Assembly: GCA_963556255.1 (NCBI GenBank)
Contig: OY744608.1
Span: 29,269,283 to 29,333,282 of the forward strand
Reading direction: 5' to 3'
Source of the DNA: Allolobophora icterica
Lineage: Eukaryota; Annelida; Clitellata; Crassiclitellata; Lumbricidae
Length of the DNA: 64,000 nucleotides
Shown here: one piece after another, positions 12,380 through 26,809 of the stretch
Layout of the letters: each line of letters begins with the position of its first letter
Position numbering within the stretch: the stretch's first letter is position 1
Notes under the pieces: model-generated
The model's input: the letters and a program-made list of their open reading frames with translations, nothing else
The model's database searches: none
Told to the model about the DNA's origin: nothing
Translations under genes and position numbers: made by a program

Positions 12380-12569
12380 TTGATGACGTCATCTAGTAAA
12401 ACAAAGGCTAATTGTGACGTAAAATCCATTGCCAATGGCAACGTTAGTAGGATTTTCGATGCAGACAGACTAAGGAATAATTATATGTACATTAAACGTA
12501 TTTTTGCTGAAACTACAAGCTGCCTTTATGTTCAGAAAAAAAGATCGACACTGTCATCGATATTAAAAG
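12380..12569 (+). CDS. Orphan possible first coding exon
   Basis: An open frame starting ATGATG runs 63 codons to a donor-like AAAAG|GTAGGG. The product begins MMTSSSKTKANCDVKS and is not low-complexity. Its start resembles the bHLH-B start MSSRRKSKANQM. A perfect CRE-like palindrome TGACGTCA overlaps the start region (12384-12391). I could not find a following exon, and the phase (1) does not join to bHLH-B exon 1. It could be a relic paralogue exon, an unrelated first exon, or chance. Confidence 0.25.
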
Positions 12570-12583
12570 GTAGGGCCTACTAG

Positions 12584-13200
12584 GCTAATATTCTACTGTG
12601 ATCGAAATATTTTCAGTGTTTTAGTTCTAGAAAAATCTGGGGTCGAAATTTTACAGATAACCTTAGTAGGCCTACACGAACGCAGGTCGAAACCTCATTA
12701 TTGTTAATTTGTTGTAGAGCTACACGAAACAACTGATGACTCGTTAGTCTCATGGGATATTTTAGTTTCCTCGTTAAATTTATTTACTAAACAAAGAAGA
12801 GTGGCCTTTCTTGCAACTTGGATTCCCTTCGCTTCGCTGGGCATGCCGTCTTACAACGACATAATTATATAGTCTGTCGAAGCGTTGCTCGCGCTATACG
12901 TGTAAAAGCGCCTCTGCCTTTATGAATGTATTATAGGCCTACTGTAACGAATGTAATCTCTGTAACGTATTATAACTAAAATTCTATAACGCATTTTAAA
13001 TACCTGTCCAAGATAATCGGGCGCTACTTCGAGAACAGTAGTTTCCAAGTCGGTAAGGTAAGTCACGACGCAGGCCCTAAGTTTAGGTAATGTAGGCCTA
13101 CGCTTATGAGCGGTAATTAAGTTGGGGTATGTTTGGGTAAGGTAAGATAAGATAATGGAGTTTAGGTAATATAAGTTTACATACGGTTAGGATTCATTTA
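12584..13200. other. No feature recognised
   Basis: Unique sequence with TAGGCCTA octamers and GGTAAG-type short repeats (13055-13180). No coding exon could be linked to 12380-12569. Confidence 0.5.
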
Positions 13201-13232
13201 TTCATTCAGAGCACTTATATAGTGCCTCTCAA

Positions 13233-13364
13233 CAGTGGCGGCGATCTTGTTTGAGAGGTGGGGGGGGGACATTCGGGAACTGATCTGGTCAAAAAAGAGT
13301 TTTGAACTGATCTGGACAAAAAAGAGGTCTACAAAATTTTTTATAACCTCAGTACGAAAAAATT

Positions 13365-13366
<2 letters not shown>
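13233..13366. mobile_element. MITE end, family CAGTGGCGGCGATC
   Basis: Begins CAGTGGCGGCGATCTTGTTTG and shares the GAACTGATCTGG-type interior with 25135-25355. The opposite end is not found; the copy stops at a (TAA)n tract. Confidence 0.65.

Positions 13367-13436
<70 letters not shown>
13367..13436. repeat. (TAA)n microsatellite
   Basis: Uninterrupted TAA units; the Asn- and Leu-rich frames across it are artefacts. Confidence 0.9.
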
Positions 13437-13654
13437 GGCTGAATGCGATGGAGGAAAGGAGTGCTTTCACGTATCAACTGTTCCAGCGTTTGTCTATAAG
13501 CATTCAACGCTACAACCTAGTATCCTTCAAAGGTACCTTTCCGTCAAACCCTGAAGACGAGGCCTGACCCTCCAGACAATTATTACCCTGCTCCTAAATA
13601 ATTTTTTCCAAATCCCGAGGGATCACTTATAGGCCTACCTCGGGTTAAAAAATA

Positions 13655-13840
13655 AATAAAAATAAATAAAAATAATAATAATAATAATAATAATAATTAG
13701 ACGATTTGCATAGCGCCGAAGTACAGCCGAAGCCGAAGGAAAGGGCGCTGTGCATGAGTTCAATGGCAGTCATTATGATTACTTGAAGATATAGGTTTTA
13801 AGCTGTGATTTGAATGTTGTATCAGAGGCGGCCTTAACAA
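13655..13840 (-). mobile_element. CR1/L2-like LINE 3' end, second copy
   Basis: The minus strand ends with the same TTCGGCGCTATGCAAATCGTC tail followed by AT-rich simple repeat, and aligns with 2070-2200 including AAGGGCGCTG and AGCTGTGATTT. Confidence 0.75.
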
Positions 13841-13859
13841 AATAATCTCTACACCAGAT

Positions 13860-13969
13860 GCAGTTATGACCTATACGCTGTCTGTGCTGATAATCAGACG
13901 GCGAGGGAGAGCACTGGCCGTCGCCCTCATACGCTGAGGCTCAGAAAATGAAGTCGCTAACGCTTTATA

Positions 13970-13970
<1 letters not shown>
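13860..13970 (+). mobile_element. SINE family 2 tail fragment
   Basis: GCGAGGGAGAGCACTGGCC and GAAGTCGCTAACGCTTTATA match the 3' body of 38736-38990; followed by (AAAT)n from 13970. Confidence 0.68.
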
Positions 13971-14000
<30 letters not shown>

Positions 14001-14057
14001 ATATATATATATATATATATATATAGACCCTATATATATATAGACCCTATATATATA
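13970..14057. repeat. (AAAT)n and (TA)n microsatellites
   Basis: AAAT tail of the SINE family 2 fragment followed by TA repeats and two TAGACCCTATATATA units. Confidence 0.9.
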
Positions 14058-14065
14058 TATAGCAC

Positions 14066-14225
14066 CAGGGCCGCATTAAGGCTAGTATGGGCCTCGGTGC
14101 TGTGAGTACCTATATTTAGCCATCAACAATAACATTTTTTTACTGTACTTCCGATAATGCGGGCCCCTCAAAACTGCGGACCCGGGTGCTGCAGCACCCT
14201 TAGCACCTCCCTTAATGCGGGCCTG
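14066..14225. mobile_element. hAT-type MITE, family CAGGGCCGCATTAAGG, 160 bp
   Basis: Ends CAGGGCCGCATTAAGG and CCCTTAATGCGGGCCTG; perfect duplication TATAGCAC at 14058-14065 and 14226-14233. Confidence 0.88.
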
Positions 14226-14334
14226 TATAGCACTCTCTCAAGCTAGCCTAACCCTTTATAACGACGAGCGTGTGTTAAAATGCATGGAAAACTAATCCCT
14301 CTCGTCGTTAAAGGATTAAGGGATTGCTGCTCTT

Positions 14335-14645
14335 CGTCTCCTCCTCCTCCTTCTTTCTTTCCTCCTCTTCCTCTTCTCCTCCTCCTCCTCCTCCTTCATC
14401 ATGTCCTTCTTTCTCTTAATATTTCTCCTCTTCTCCTCCTTATTCGCCTCCTCACCCTCCTCCTACTCCTTCCTACTCTTCCTCCTCCTTCAACTCGTAG
14501 CCTACTCGTCCTCATCTTGCCCCCTTCTCCTCTCCTCCTCCTTCTCCTCCTTCCTGCTCTTCCTCCTCCTTCTTCACCTCGTTCTGAAAACTTCCTCCTT
14601 CTTATCTTCCTTCTCCACCTCCTTGTTCTTTTTCTCCTTCTAACT
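14335..14645. repeat. Pyrimidine-rich (CTCCTT) tract
   Basis: Degenerate TCCTCC/TTCTCC repeats over 300 bases. Leu/Ser-rich and Arg-rich open frames here have no independent support. Confidence 0.85.
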
Positions 14646-15399
14646 TCAACATTCCGCATTGATTAAATTTTGTCAGGTGATGGTCATCTAAGAAACGTTC
14701 TGTTGATGTACAGTTATAACGTCTGGGTATTCTCCGTTCGGTCCGTCGCATCAGCTCACTGATACCTCTGGAAAGGCTCAACAAGAAGATAGGACATGAT
14801 TGCTTATACAGTCGGCCAAGAAGTGCGTGTATTTATGTACGTATGTGTGATTGTTGTTTCTTTGTTTGTATAAGCCACCTAATATAGCGCCTTTTAAGTC
14901 GGCTACCTCACGAAGGCGCTGCACGCATGACTATCTAACTCATCGAGATATTCAAATGCATTTTAAGACATTTTGAAAATGTTTCCTGGACGAAGCTAAA
15001 TGCACCAGCATGTATGTAAGCTAAAGAATGTTCCTAGATACAATTGGCTTGAGTTGAAATACGGAAGCGCGGCACCTGCATGTCTCCACAAGTAGAAAAA
15101 GAGCAACGATAGCTGACCTGGTTGACTCTAGATTGGGACAGTGGGACATACTGCTTCCTGATATATGTCAGTGCGATGCCGACCAATAGGCCCCCCTCCC
15201 AGAAAGAGAATTGTATTTTATTCTTGCCTTTCATGATACTATTATTTTATCTGTCGTAACGTTCAATAAATAACCTTCGTTGTTTTACTGTGTTTCTACA
15301 GGTGCCAGTGGATTTGCTGGCGGCGAGTTGTCCGTCTGATGGGAGATGGGATGGATTCTGATGCAGGTTACGGCTGCACTTGGCTCTGTGTTGTCGGTA

Positions 15400-16043
<644 letters not shown>

Positions 16044-16442
16044 AAGGGATAAGGATGATGACGGAAGACCAGACCAGAGGAAGGAGGTAGATGTGGTGTC
16101 AAATCACAAGAGGTCAATGAAAAGACAGCCGCAAGAGCACAGCCGCTACTCAAAAACGAAATGATACGTTGAACAAAAGTTCTTCTTTATGTGTGTGAAG
16201 CAGTTTTCGTATTTAGAAGTAACCAGTGAAGAGTTGTGGAAAGGCAGACTGAATTCTACTTCTCTGTCGAAACGCTGGAGGCTTTTAGTGCTGGCGAAAA
16301 CAAAACGACTGGCGTCCTTCTGACAAAGATTCTTCTAGCAAATGTTTTCATTCATTGGTTCAAAAAATACGGAAACGAAGAACAGTTGTTAATTTATTTA
16401 TCCAGTTATAATGTACCTCTATCCAGCCAGTCTATTAGTCAT

Positions 16443-16697
16443 CCAGTGCTTTTTTCAGTCAGAACGCGTTCCGGCACGTTTTTTCAGATAATAAAAAATA
16501 ATTTATTCATTTTAATAATAAAAACAATAATTTAGTTATTTTAATTTAATTTCAGTGTTTTGAACTGTTTTCAGTGTTTATCGAGACCCCTCCCAACCCT
16601 CAATCCCGTTCTCTCGGGATTTTAGCCTTCCCATAATTATTCCGTTCCGCAACCTATTGTTCCGTTCCGGAACCTTTTTTCCAGAAAAAAGCACTGG
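16443..16697. mobile_element. hAT-like MITE, family CCAGTGCTTTTTTC
   Basis: Ends CCAGTGCTTTTTTC and GAAAAAAGCACTGG are exact complements over 14 bases. No matching 8-bp flanks, so the duplication has decayed or the class differs. Confidence 0.65.
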
Positions 16698-17261
16698 TTA
16701 TAACTACTAGACAACTGCCTTTATATTACCGGTAGTTATACGATGTAATGTAAGCTTAATGTAGATATCTGGAATTTATCAGCGCTATACAAAAGTCACG
16801 TCAGGGAAACTAGCTTAAATACCGGCGCTATATATCAAGTCAAGTCTGCAATAGTTCCGGTGCTTGGTCAGAGACTCAGATTCCGGGGAGGTCGATGGGA
16901 TGACATGTATGATGTGTTAGGGTGAAGAAGCGAGTTGATCGGGTAGAACGGAATTATAATAGGCCTACAATACATTTCTTTATGCTAAGAAGACTATTTC
17001 TGCTTAATTAGGATGGGACTGTTGTTTCTGACGACGGTGAACTGTGTGAGGCATGAATTAAAGCATAAGCTTATATATCAGCTAACACGGGCGCTGTATA
17101 AATACTTCGTTACATTACTTCTATGATGTAAATCCAGGGGATTGTTGTAACTGTTTGTATAACTGTAAATGAATGCAGATTATGTAGATACAATCATGGT
17201 GCGATTTGCAGTCTTGTTGTCCTCGAGACCGAGGTCTTGGTCTCGAGTGCGCTCGAGTTCG

Positions 17262-17410
17262 TTTTTAAAAGTCTTGGTCTTGGTCTTGGTCTTGACGTTC
17301 AAAGTCTTGGTCTTGGTCTTGGTCTTGAGGTTCAAGGTCTTGGTCTTGGTCTTGGTCTTGAGGTTCAAAGTCTTGGTCTTGGTTTTTCAAGACCAAGACC
17401 AAGACCGACC
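17262..17410. repeat. GGTCTTGG subterminal repeat array, left
   Basis: Three to four ~30-bp units of the form (GGTCTT)n plus GAGGTTCAA, followed by an inverted stretch AAGACCAAGACCAAGACC. The same unit fills 20001-20175 at the other end of the enclosing hAT element, in the same written orientation. Confidence 0.8.
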
Positions 17411-17784
17411 TAAAATTTTAAATTTTTCCGCGCCATTGCGGTCAATAACGGTCGCACCTCTGGCCCATAGCCAATAATAGATAGCTCTTGTCTGGTCAAC
17501 CGAGAGCCAGACGAACTGAGTCACAGGCAGTTAGACTTTCAGCCTCACATGTAACCCCGGCAGACTGACCCCCGCGATCAGTGCGCAGGCCAGGCGCCAA
17601 AGATCTGGGCCACAGTTACACTCCTCTTGGAAATATCTTACATCATGCACCCTCGCTCTCCGTCTTATGGTTGACATCTTAGTCATATCGGGATGTGGAG
17701 TTGTAGGTCAAGTCCGTATATGGACCTACTCTTATACTGGTGGCCTTGATATGACTCCTCACCCTCATTGCACTCACAATCTCA

Positions 17785-19794
<2,010 letters not shown>

Positions 19795-19808
19795 TATATA
19801 TATTTATA

Positions 19809-19938
19809 CAGGGGCGTCTACACCATGGGGGGATCTGTCAGTGTGTGTGCCACCATTTTAGGGGAGGAAGGAACGGGGAGGGGGGAAGAAGAGGGGGAAA
19901 AGGGACGTTGCTCCAATGACTTAGGGGGATAGACGCCC

Positions 19939-19941
<3 letters not shown>
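19809..19941. mobile_element. hAT-like MITE, family CAGGGGCGTCTA, copy 1
   Basis: Starts CAGGGGCGTCTACACC and ends GATAGACGCCCCTG, an inverted pair. The flanks TATTTATA and TGTATATA are an imperfect 8-bp duplication in a TA-rich tract. It is related at both ends to the element at 57903-58236. Confidence 0.75.
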
Positions 19942-19998
<57 letters not shown>

Positions 19999-20000
19999 GG

Positions 20001-20175
20001 TCGTGGTCTTGGTCTTGGTCTTGGTCTTGAGGTTCAAGGTCTTGGTCTTGGTCTTGGTCTTGAGGTTCAAGGTCTTGGTCTTGGTCTTGGTCTTGAGGTT
20101 CAAGGTCTTGGTCTTGGTCTTGGTCTTGAGGTTCAAGGTCTTGGTCTTGGTCTTGGTCTTGAGGTTTATGGTCTT
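20001..20175. repeat. GGTCTTGG subterminal repeat array, right
   Basis: Five to six ~30-bp units identical in design to 17262-17405, next to the right terminus of the hAT element. Confidence 0.8.
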
Positions 20176-20196
20176 GACAACAAGACTGGCGATTTG

Positions 20197-21036
20197 TTGG
20201 ATAAAAGGGGAATCATATCAGACTGACGATACATAATTATTCTCCGTTCATTCATGGCCCATAGGTTCATGAATACCGAGGCCAACTTCAAGTGGCACTG
20301 TGTTTGGATAGGCACCTTATTAAATCTGCCTAATGAATAGATTCGTTATATTTACATACGATATCTAAACGTAGAGTAATTAATTAAATTGCTTTGACTT
20401 AATTAAGGGTTTGATATGCAGCTGCACCGGAAAAGAAGATAGTTATGATGACGAGAAGAATGATAAACACGTAACAACTAGATGAGGTCTCTCAGAAATC
20501 CAACTAGAGCGTGCTTCTCTACAGGTGCCTCCGCATCTTACCTACATTTCCATATCTGCCACAGGCCTAGGCCTACACAGTGTAAACACTCAAGAGGGGA
20601 GATCGCGTATGAGCCATGTCGACGCTCTGACTTTCCTGTGCTCCACTAGGGGCGTAAGGTGCAAGGATGTAAGAGCGGCTATTCATATGACCATAGCAGT
20701 ATAAGTGCTTTTATCTGTTGGACGATTTAACTGTACAATATTTGCCAATTTTACACGCGATGACCTTTGTACTCGGCCCATAATGTGAGTCAGATTAATC
20801 GATCAATACATGCAAGCTCGCCTGTCTTTCCAATCCAAAGCTCTAGACCCAAATAAATCTAAACAGGTTGATAATTCGCAATTTATGATAATTTTCTCAT
20901 AATAGCACACATACCCAGAATCAACCTGCATGGTTACTGGACATTTAGACAGAGTAATCCATGGCGTAGGCCTTGACCTATGTAGCACCGAGCGTATACA
21001 GGTAGTTTGTGTGCAGCCTATAATTAAGGCCCTAAT
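20197..21036. other. No feature recognised
   Basis: Unique AT-rich sequence between the hAT element and the ATC microsatellite, with only short open frames. Confidence 0.5.
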
Positions 21037-21314
<278 letters not shown>

Positions 21315-21426
21315 CACTGTACTTGCTATGGCGACATATATGGCGTCACTCAACCTGTGCTCAGCAGCGCCTTACACAATAAAATACCAAGGAAAGGCTG
21401 CACGAAGCAAGCAGCCTACGTCTTAA

Positions 21427-22118
21427 CATAGGCGTAATTTACGGGGGATACGAGGGGTACTCGTACCTCCCACATTTTGGACTAGAGGGTACCGTAACCC
21501 CCATTTTTCATACCATATTTGTTTGCCCATTACTATATCCTATCTGTGGAAGCCCTCAAGATTCAAAACAATTACTAAGCATTATCATCAGTGTGATCAC
21601 CATAATCATCATTCTCATTTTTATTATTATTTTTTACTAAAAGAGGTGGCAATATAGTACCTGTGAAATCAAAGTGCAATTATTACAAGATGTTACAAGA
21701 TGTTGCTACGGAAATATATCCTGTATGAAATCACAATGCGATTTTTACAAGAGATTGCTTTGACAATTATATCCTGTATGAAATCACAGTGCAATTGTTA
21801 CAATGGCTGCTATTGCTATACATCCTCTGTGAAAATATCATCACAATGCAATTATTCCCAGAAGTTAAGATTGCTACGGCAACATGCTCTCTATGAAATC
21901 GCAATGCAATTATTACAAGATGCTGCTATGGAAATATAGCTTGTATGGAATCACAACGCAACCATTACAAGAGGTTGCTACGGCAATAATATTTATATTC
22001 TCTATGAAATCACAGTATAATTATTCCCAGAGGTTAGACAATCGTTGCTACGGCAACATGTTCTCTATGAAACAATGCGAAATTTAATTGGTACCCCCAC
22101 TTTCTAGACCAAAGTCCA
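21427..22118. mobile_element. Probable MITE, family CATRGGCGTAA, enclosing a minisatellite
   Basis: Starts CATAGGCGTAATTTACGG and ends near CTAGACCAAAGTCCATG, the two ends of the 1576-1898 family. No clear target duplication remains. The interior is mostly the ~60-bp repeat array 21665-22085. Confidence 0.6.
21665..22085. repeat. Degenerate ~60-bp minisatellite
   Basis: About seven diverged units containing TATGAAATCACAATGCAATT, ATTACAAGATG and TTGCTACGG-like motifs. Some units carry the near-palindrome GTTGCTACGGCAAC. The open frames across it have no recognisable product. Confidence 0.8.
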
Positions 22119-22124
22119 TGGACC

Positions 22125-22205
22125 GGATAACCAGCGGCAATGAGTTCCATGCGCGGGGCCCGGCCACGAAAAATGAAGAGTCCGCTATGCAGGCACGTCC
22201 TATCC
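22125..22205 (-). mobile_element. LINE C-terminal fragment
   Basis: The minus strand reads GRACIADSSFFVAGPRAWNS then LPLVIR, the conserved LINE tail seen also at 2130-2342. It is cut on its 5' side by the hAT element 22211-23296. Confidence 0.7.
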
Positions 22206-22210
22206 CTCCC

Positions 22211-23296
22211 CAGTGATGGGCACTAAACTATTTTTTTTAGTTAAACTAAAACTATTTTACAACTAAAAAAAATTAGTTTAACTAAAGTTGGCAACTGATT
22301 TTGGAAATTAGTTAACTAAACTAAAAAAAGTAGTTAAACTTTTTCCAACTTTTTTCCAACTTTTTACGACAAACATTTTCACAATAAAAGACGTTAAGTG
22401 AACTGTAATTATGGGCGGCGATCCCGGGAGGGTCGAGGGGGACAGGACCCCCACCTTTAGGAGTGGGGGGGTACACGCCATGCATCGGATCCCCCCAAAA
22501 AATTTTGAAGATACACGAAAAAAGGTCAACAAATGGAACTGTGTGTGAGGGCGAAAGCGAGTTTTCAGTGCCATTTTGACCAGAAAAGTAGTGTTTTAGC
22601 AGAAGTGTCCCCCCCCCCAAATTGAAAGAATAAAAGAGATAAAATTGTGTAAGAGAAGAAAAGAAGGAAAAAAAGGAAGAGAATAAGAAAATTTTTTTGG
22701 AGATGAATTCGGAACAAATAAGGTTGTTGACATAAGGAAGGAAGGAAGGGTCATTCCGGAAAAAGTGACGAAAGTAAGGTTGAGGACTAAAAAAAAAGTC
22801 ATCAACTTTTTTCGAAGATGAAAGGGAAATTTGTTGGAGATAAAGTGGGAAAAAAAATTTTTTGGGACAAGATTTAAAAAAAGGTCGACGAGATCGTGGC
22901 CGACTTTGTCCCCCCCCCCCACCTCTGAGACAAGATCGCCGCCACTGACTGTAATAATGCAAAGCGTCAATGACAATAACTATGCAAAGTGTACTCTTCT
23001 GGCATACAGTTTCATGTGTACTGTAAGTAGTGTATGAATTTGAAAACACAGGTTGTTAATGCTAAAACCATGCAATGTTAAAATGTTTTTTTGCTGACAG
23101 TGTTCAATGTTCACTGTGGAAAAATAGTTGCAAATTGCTGATTTTTTAGTTAAACTTTTTAGTTAGCAACTAAAAAATATTAGTTAAACTATGGTTTTAA
23201 CTAAACTATTTTTTTAAGTTAAACTTCTTCCTTAACTAAAATTTTTTAGTTAAACTAAAAGTTAGTAACTTTTTAGTTAACTATTGCCCATCACTG
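22211..23296. mobile_element. hAT-type element, family CAGTGATGGGCA, 1,086 bp
   Basis: Termini CAGTGATGGGCA and TGCCCATCACTG are exact complements, flanked by a perfect 8-bp duplication TCCCTCCC (22203-22210; 23297-23304). Subterminal DNA is rich in TTAGTTAAAC motifs in both orientations. It is interrupted by the nested element 22410-22947. No transposase is visible. The insertion breaks a LINE C-terminal fragment at 22125-22205. Confidence 0.9.
22410..22947. mobile_element. hAT-type MITE, family CAGTGGCGGCGATC, nested
   Basis: The left end reads TATGGGCGGCGATC and the right end GATCGCCGCCACTG. The flanking duplication is ACTGTAAT (22402-22409; 22948-22955), exactly 8 bp. It sits inside the element 22211-23296 and so is younger. 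The interior is purine-rich without a convincing coding region. Confidence 0.88.
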
Positions 23297-23425
23297 TCCC
23301 TCCCCCAGCCCCCCCCCCCCAACAGCAAAGTGGCCGCGGGTGACTTAGTTAAGGTCTCTCTTTTATATTGGTTTACATAAAAGTTACGCTGCAGCGACAG
23401 TTTGATCTGGTTATAGGCCTATAGA

Positions 23426-23556
23426 TATAGGCGTAGACTCGGGGGGGGGCCGGGGCACGTACCCCCGCCAATAATTGAGATGGACTGTACACCCAATGCA
23501 AGAAGTGTAGAATGATTAACCAAATCCCCCCCATATTTTGGACGTTTACGCCAGTG
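23426..23556. mobile_element. hAT-type MITE, family CACTGGCGTAAAC, copy 1
   Basis: Left end TATAGGCGTAGAC, right end GTTTACGCCAGTG, with duplication CCTATAGA at 23418-23425 and 23557-23564. The interior matches 26810-26935 closely (AATAATTGAGATGGACTGTA is shared). Confidence 0.87.
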
Positions 23557-23564
23557 CCTATAGA

Positions 23565-24871
23565 TGTGCAGCGTGTGCTGCATTGCCGTACGAAATACGT
23601 CTGTTGTCACTCTGGCCAGATATTGAGGCAAACTGCTAGCTTCACGTATTACACCTGATCCAACTAAGATAGAACTATTTGTGTGGAGAGTGATTAGTGT
23701 TTAAATGTGTCACGCTGAGCTAAAACTTTGTTTTGATATGTGACAAATCTAACTGTATTTCACCAGCATCTAATTATTTATTCATCGCCCTTTAGGCCAC
23801 AACAGTCACTGGCACCTATTTCGAAGGCCAGTCTAATCAAACGGGAGCACAAAGGCATAGCATATATAGCTGTAGGAATTTAAAACAACCTCCAAGGCAG
23901 AATGAAACTGACGATTTAGATCTTATAAATGTACAACCTAGCTATCGGACGCAGTTCCGTCTTAACAGCATTGTAGGCTCTGGGCAAATTACCAACTATT
24001 AGGTCTTGCTTATATTCTGAAGATGACCATTAGGCCTACATTGGTTTTCATTATAGCCATTGCATGCAAGTATGGATTCCATTCAGACAGGACCCAATAT
24101 ATCATGTAAAAAGCTGGTCTTCAAGATTCCTAGTTGAATGCGTGTCTTGCATCCATTATTTCCTATGAGAATTTTAGCTAGTGTAGGCCTATGTAATAGT
24201 ACTAATAGTCCTATTTACATTCCATAATTATATTTGTGGCCCCACCAAATGTAGGCCCCTTAGACCACTGTGTGTAGACTTCAGCCGCCCTAGCCATTTC
24301 GAGTGATCGGTTACACCTATAGTATCGGAATCAACGTTCCATTCAGTCTACTTTGTGCAAATTAGCTCTTCGATAGATAGGGTCAAGAATGGAAACAAAG
24401 GCTGCCATTGGTCAACAGCTCTGTGTCCGTTCCCGTATTATTCTAATATCTCAAGCGCACTTGCACGAGCGACAACGTCTGCGACAGCTTATCCAGTTAA
24501 ATCCACCCCCATTCAGCACTCCCCTACAGTAGACCTGATAAAGGGCGCGGACGTAAGCAGATTAGAACCCTGAGTGGAGGTACCTACTGTAGTCACTGTA
24601 TTACGTGAATTTTCGTGTCATAGCAATTCAAAGATTTCATCGTGCTTTTGAGGTGAGTAGTTTTAAAAGGTCTACATAATAATTTATACTTTATAGATGC
24701 GTCGTAAAATTTAGCCCAACGGTTATAGGCCTAACCCAACAAATTCACGAGATTGCTAGGTCTAGGCCTAAATCACAGCTCATTTTTTAAATTTGACGCG
24801 AAACATTATTAAAAACTAAACCTACTATACCTAGCTCTTTAAAAGCTCCTCTTTCTTTCCTTCCTCGTATA
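23565..24871. other. No feature recognised
   Basis: Unique sequence with scattered TAGGCCTA octamers; a 72-codon plus-strand frame at 24355-24573 is unsupported. Confidence 0.5.
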
Positions 24872-25060
24872 TTTTCATTCATTCATTCATTCATTCATTC
24901 ATTCATTCATTCATTCATTCATTCATTCAATCTCTCTGTGTCGCTCCCTGTCTCTGTCTCTGTCTATCTGTCTCCTCTCTGTCCATTTCTGTGTCTCTGT
25001 TTTTGTCTCCATCTATATCTTTGTCTCTCTGTCTGACTTCCTCTCTCTCACACACACACT
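24872..25060. repeat. (ATTC)n then CT-rich tract
   Basis: ATTC units 24876-24929, then CTGTCTCT-type sequence. Confidence 0.9.
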
Positions 25061-25134
25061 CAGCTTTAACGCACTCGAATGTTGCGAGCATATTAGACAC
25101 AACACAACTTAAGACGCTGTTCATTACATTAAAC

Positions 25135-25355
25135 CATGGGCGGCGATCCCGGGGGGTCGAGGGAGACAGGACCCCACCTTTAGGAGTGGGGGGACACACC
25201 ATACCTCCCCCACATTTTTAAGAAACACCAAAAAAGATCAACAGTTTTTTTCGCGCTTTTTTAACTTCTTTATTGACCAGATCAGTTCAAACTCTTTTTG
25301 ACCAGATAAGTTCTAAATAGTTCCCCCCACCTGTCAAACAAGATCGCCGCCAGTG
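25135..25355. mobile_element. hAT-type MITE, family CAGTGGCGGCGATC, 221 bp
   Basis: Left end CATGGGCGGCGATC, right end GATCGCCGCCAGTG, with 8-bp duplication CATTAAAC on both sides (25127-25134; 25356-25363). Shares its left 60 bases with 22410 onward. Confidence 0.88.
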
Positions 25356-25511
25356 CATTAAACTGCCACATCACATTTTCCTGTAATGTGGTCCGTGACA
25401 TTTTTCGTCTCTCTGCCTGCAGTTCTTGCCTGTATTTCTCTCCGTCTGTCTGTCTTTAGTTTCTGCCTGCAATTCAGGTTTCTGTCTATATCTCTGCTTG
25501 CCATGCAAGCC

Positions 25512-25518
25512 TGTCTGT

Positions 25519-25593
<75 letters not shown>

Positions 25594-25594
25594 C
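25512..25594. repeat. (CTGC)n microsatellite
   Basis: About 20 CCTG units; the Cys/Leu/Pro and Gln/Ala/Gly frames are artefacts. Confidence 0.92.
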
Positions 25595-25609
25595 ATGTCT
25601 GTCTGTGAT

Positions 25610-26801
25610 TGTTACAGTAAAAAGGTAAATCGGATTCAACAAATGTCAATTGAAATAGTAGGAGAATTTGTCAAAGGTCGTCAAAGTTACTTTGTCTTGA
25701 GATTTAGCCTAATTATGGTGCGAACGGCATCTCTAACTTTCGTTTGATCTTGCGAATTTGGGTTACAGTTCTGGACCAGAATTTCTGACGTCAGTGTGTC
25801 CCAGCCATAGGCCTACGGTTACATTTTGATTGTCGAAGATAAAGAGCACTGCAGGCTGTAAATAATCATCGCTTTTCAGTTGTCACTATATGGAGAACTA
25901 ACTATTTTATTTGACAACACACGTGAACAAACCGTGGACTGAATCGTTAGCTGTTTAGTTGATTTGTGACTATAGCCAAGTATAGCATGGATTTGCACAT
26001 TCCGTGAATGACCGATTAGGGCCTAGTGCATTTGCTGAGAGCACATTGGATACACTTGCAGTAGGCCTACTACGGGGTAAAAATGGGTTAATCTATGGGT
26101 TTAGCGTCTGCAATTATTCGCCTATTATAGCATATCGTTTCAGCATCAAAATTTCATAGCCATTAAGATGTAGGCCCTAGGCCCTAAAGTTCGCACACAC
26201 CAGAATATATATGTATGCATGTATGCAAGAATATTGTGTTAACAGTAAAAATAGGCCTATGTATATATAAATATATAAATGTGTGTAATAATACTGTGTA
26301 TATATAGGCCCTATGTTTGTTTCTAAAATAAGCATAAAACAACTAGAAACAAAATTTATTAAAAAACATGGATAAATAAGAAGTTAAAGCTGGTATTGAA
26401 GGCCTTATTGCATGGTTAGTTCCCTTCTTAAGTTGAGAAGCATTTCTAATGGTCGCTTGTTGTGATAAACCCATTATAAATAACAATTTCTGTTGCGAAG
26501 TTGTCGTTTTTTAACACGTTATAAAAGTACTGGTATAGGCTTACCATTTCATAAAGGTACGTCTGTATCTTGCATTTAGGACGATGAAACGATAGATGGT
26601 GGGATAATTACGGACGAAAAACTATATTCCCGAAAATTGCTGTTCAGTTTAGAGGCCACGTGAACCAGAGTAGACTAATAATTAGTATTAGACGAAGTCG
26701 CTAACACTGAGTGTTTATATAGGCCTATACGTACTTATATAGCACTTGCCATTTAGTTAAGAACCTTCAACAAGTGATGCTGCCATTAAAGATATGGCCT
26801 A
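25610..26801. other. No feature recognised
   Basis: Unique AT-rich sequence with TAGGCCTA octamers and short ATGTATGC runs. No exon-like frame. Confidence 0.5.
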
Positions 26802-26809
26802 CCTGCACT

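Noticed and set aside
14280..14666. 128-codon Leu/Pro-rich frame
   Set aside because: Lies in a pyrimidine-rich simple tract; both strands are open in several frames.
22321..23049. 242-codon minus-strand frame
   Set aside because: Runs through two nested MITEs and a purine tract; no known domain.
25358..25649. Arg/Gln/Ala/Gly repeat protein
   Set aside because: Translation of the (CTGC)n tract.
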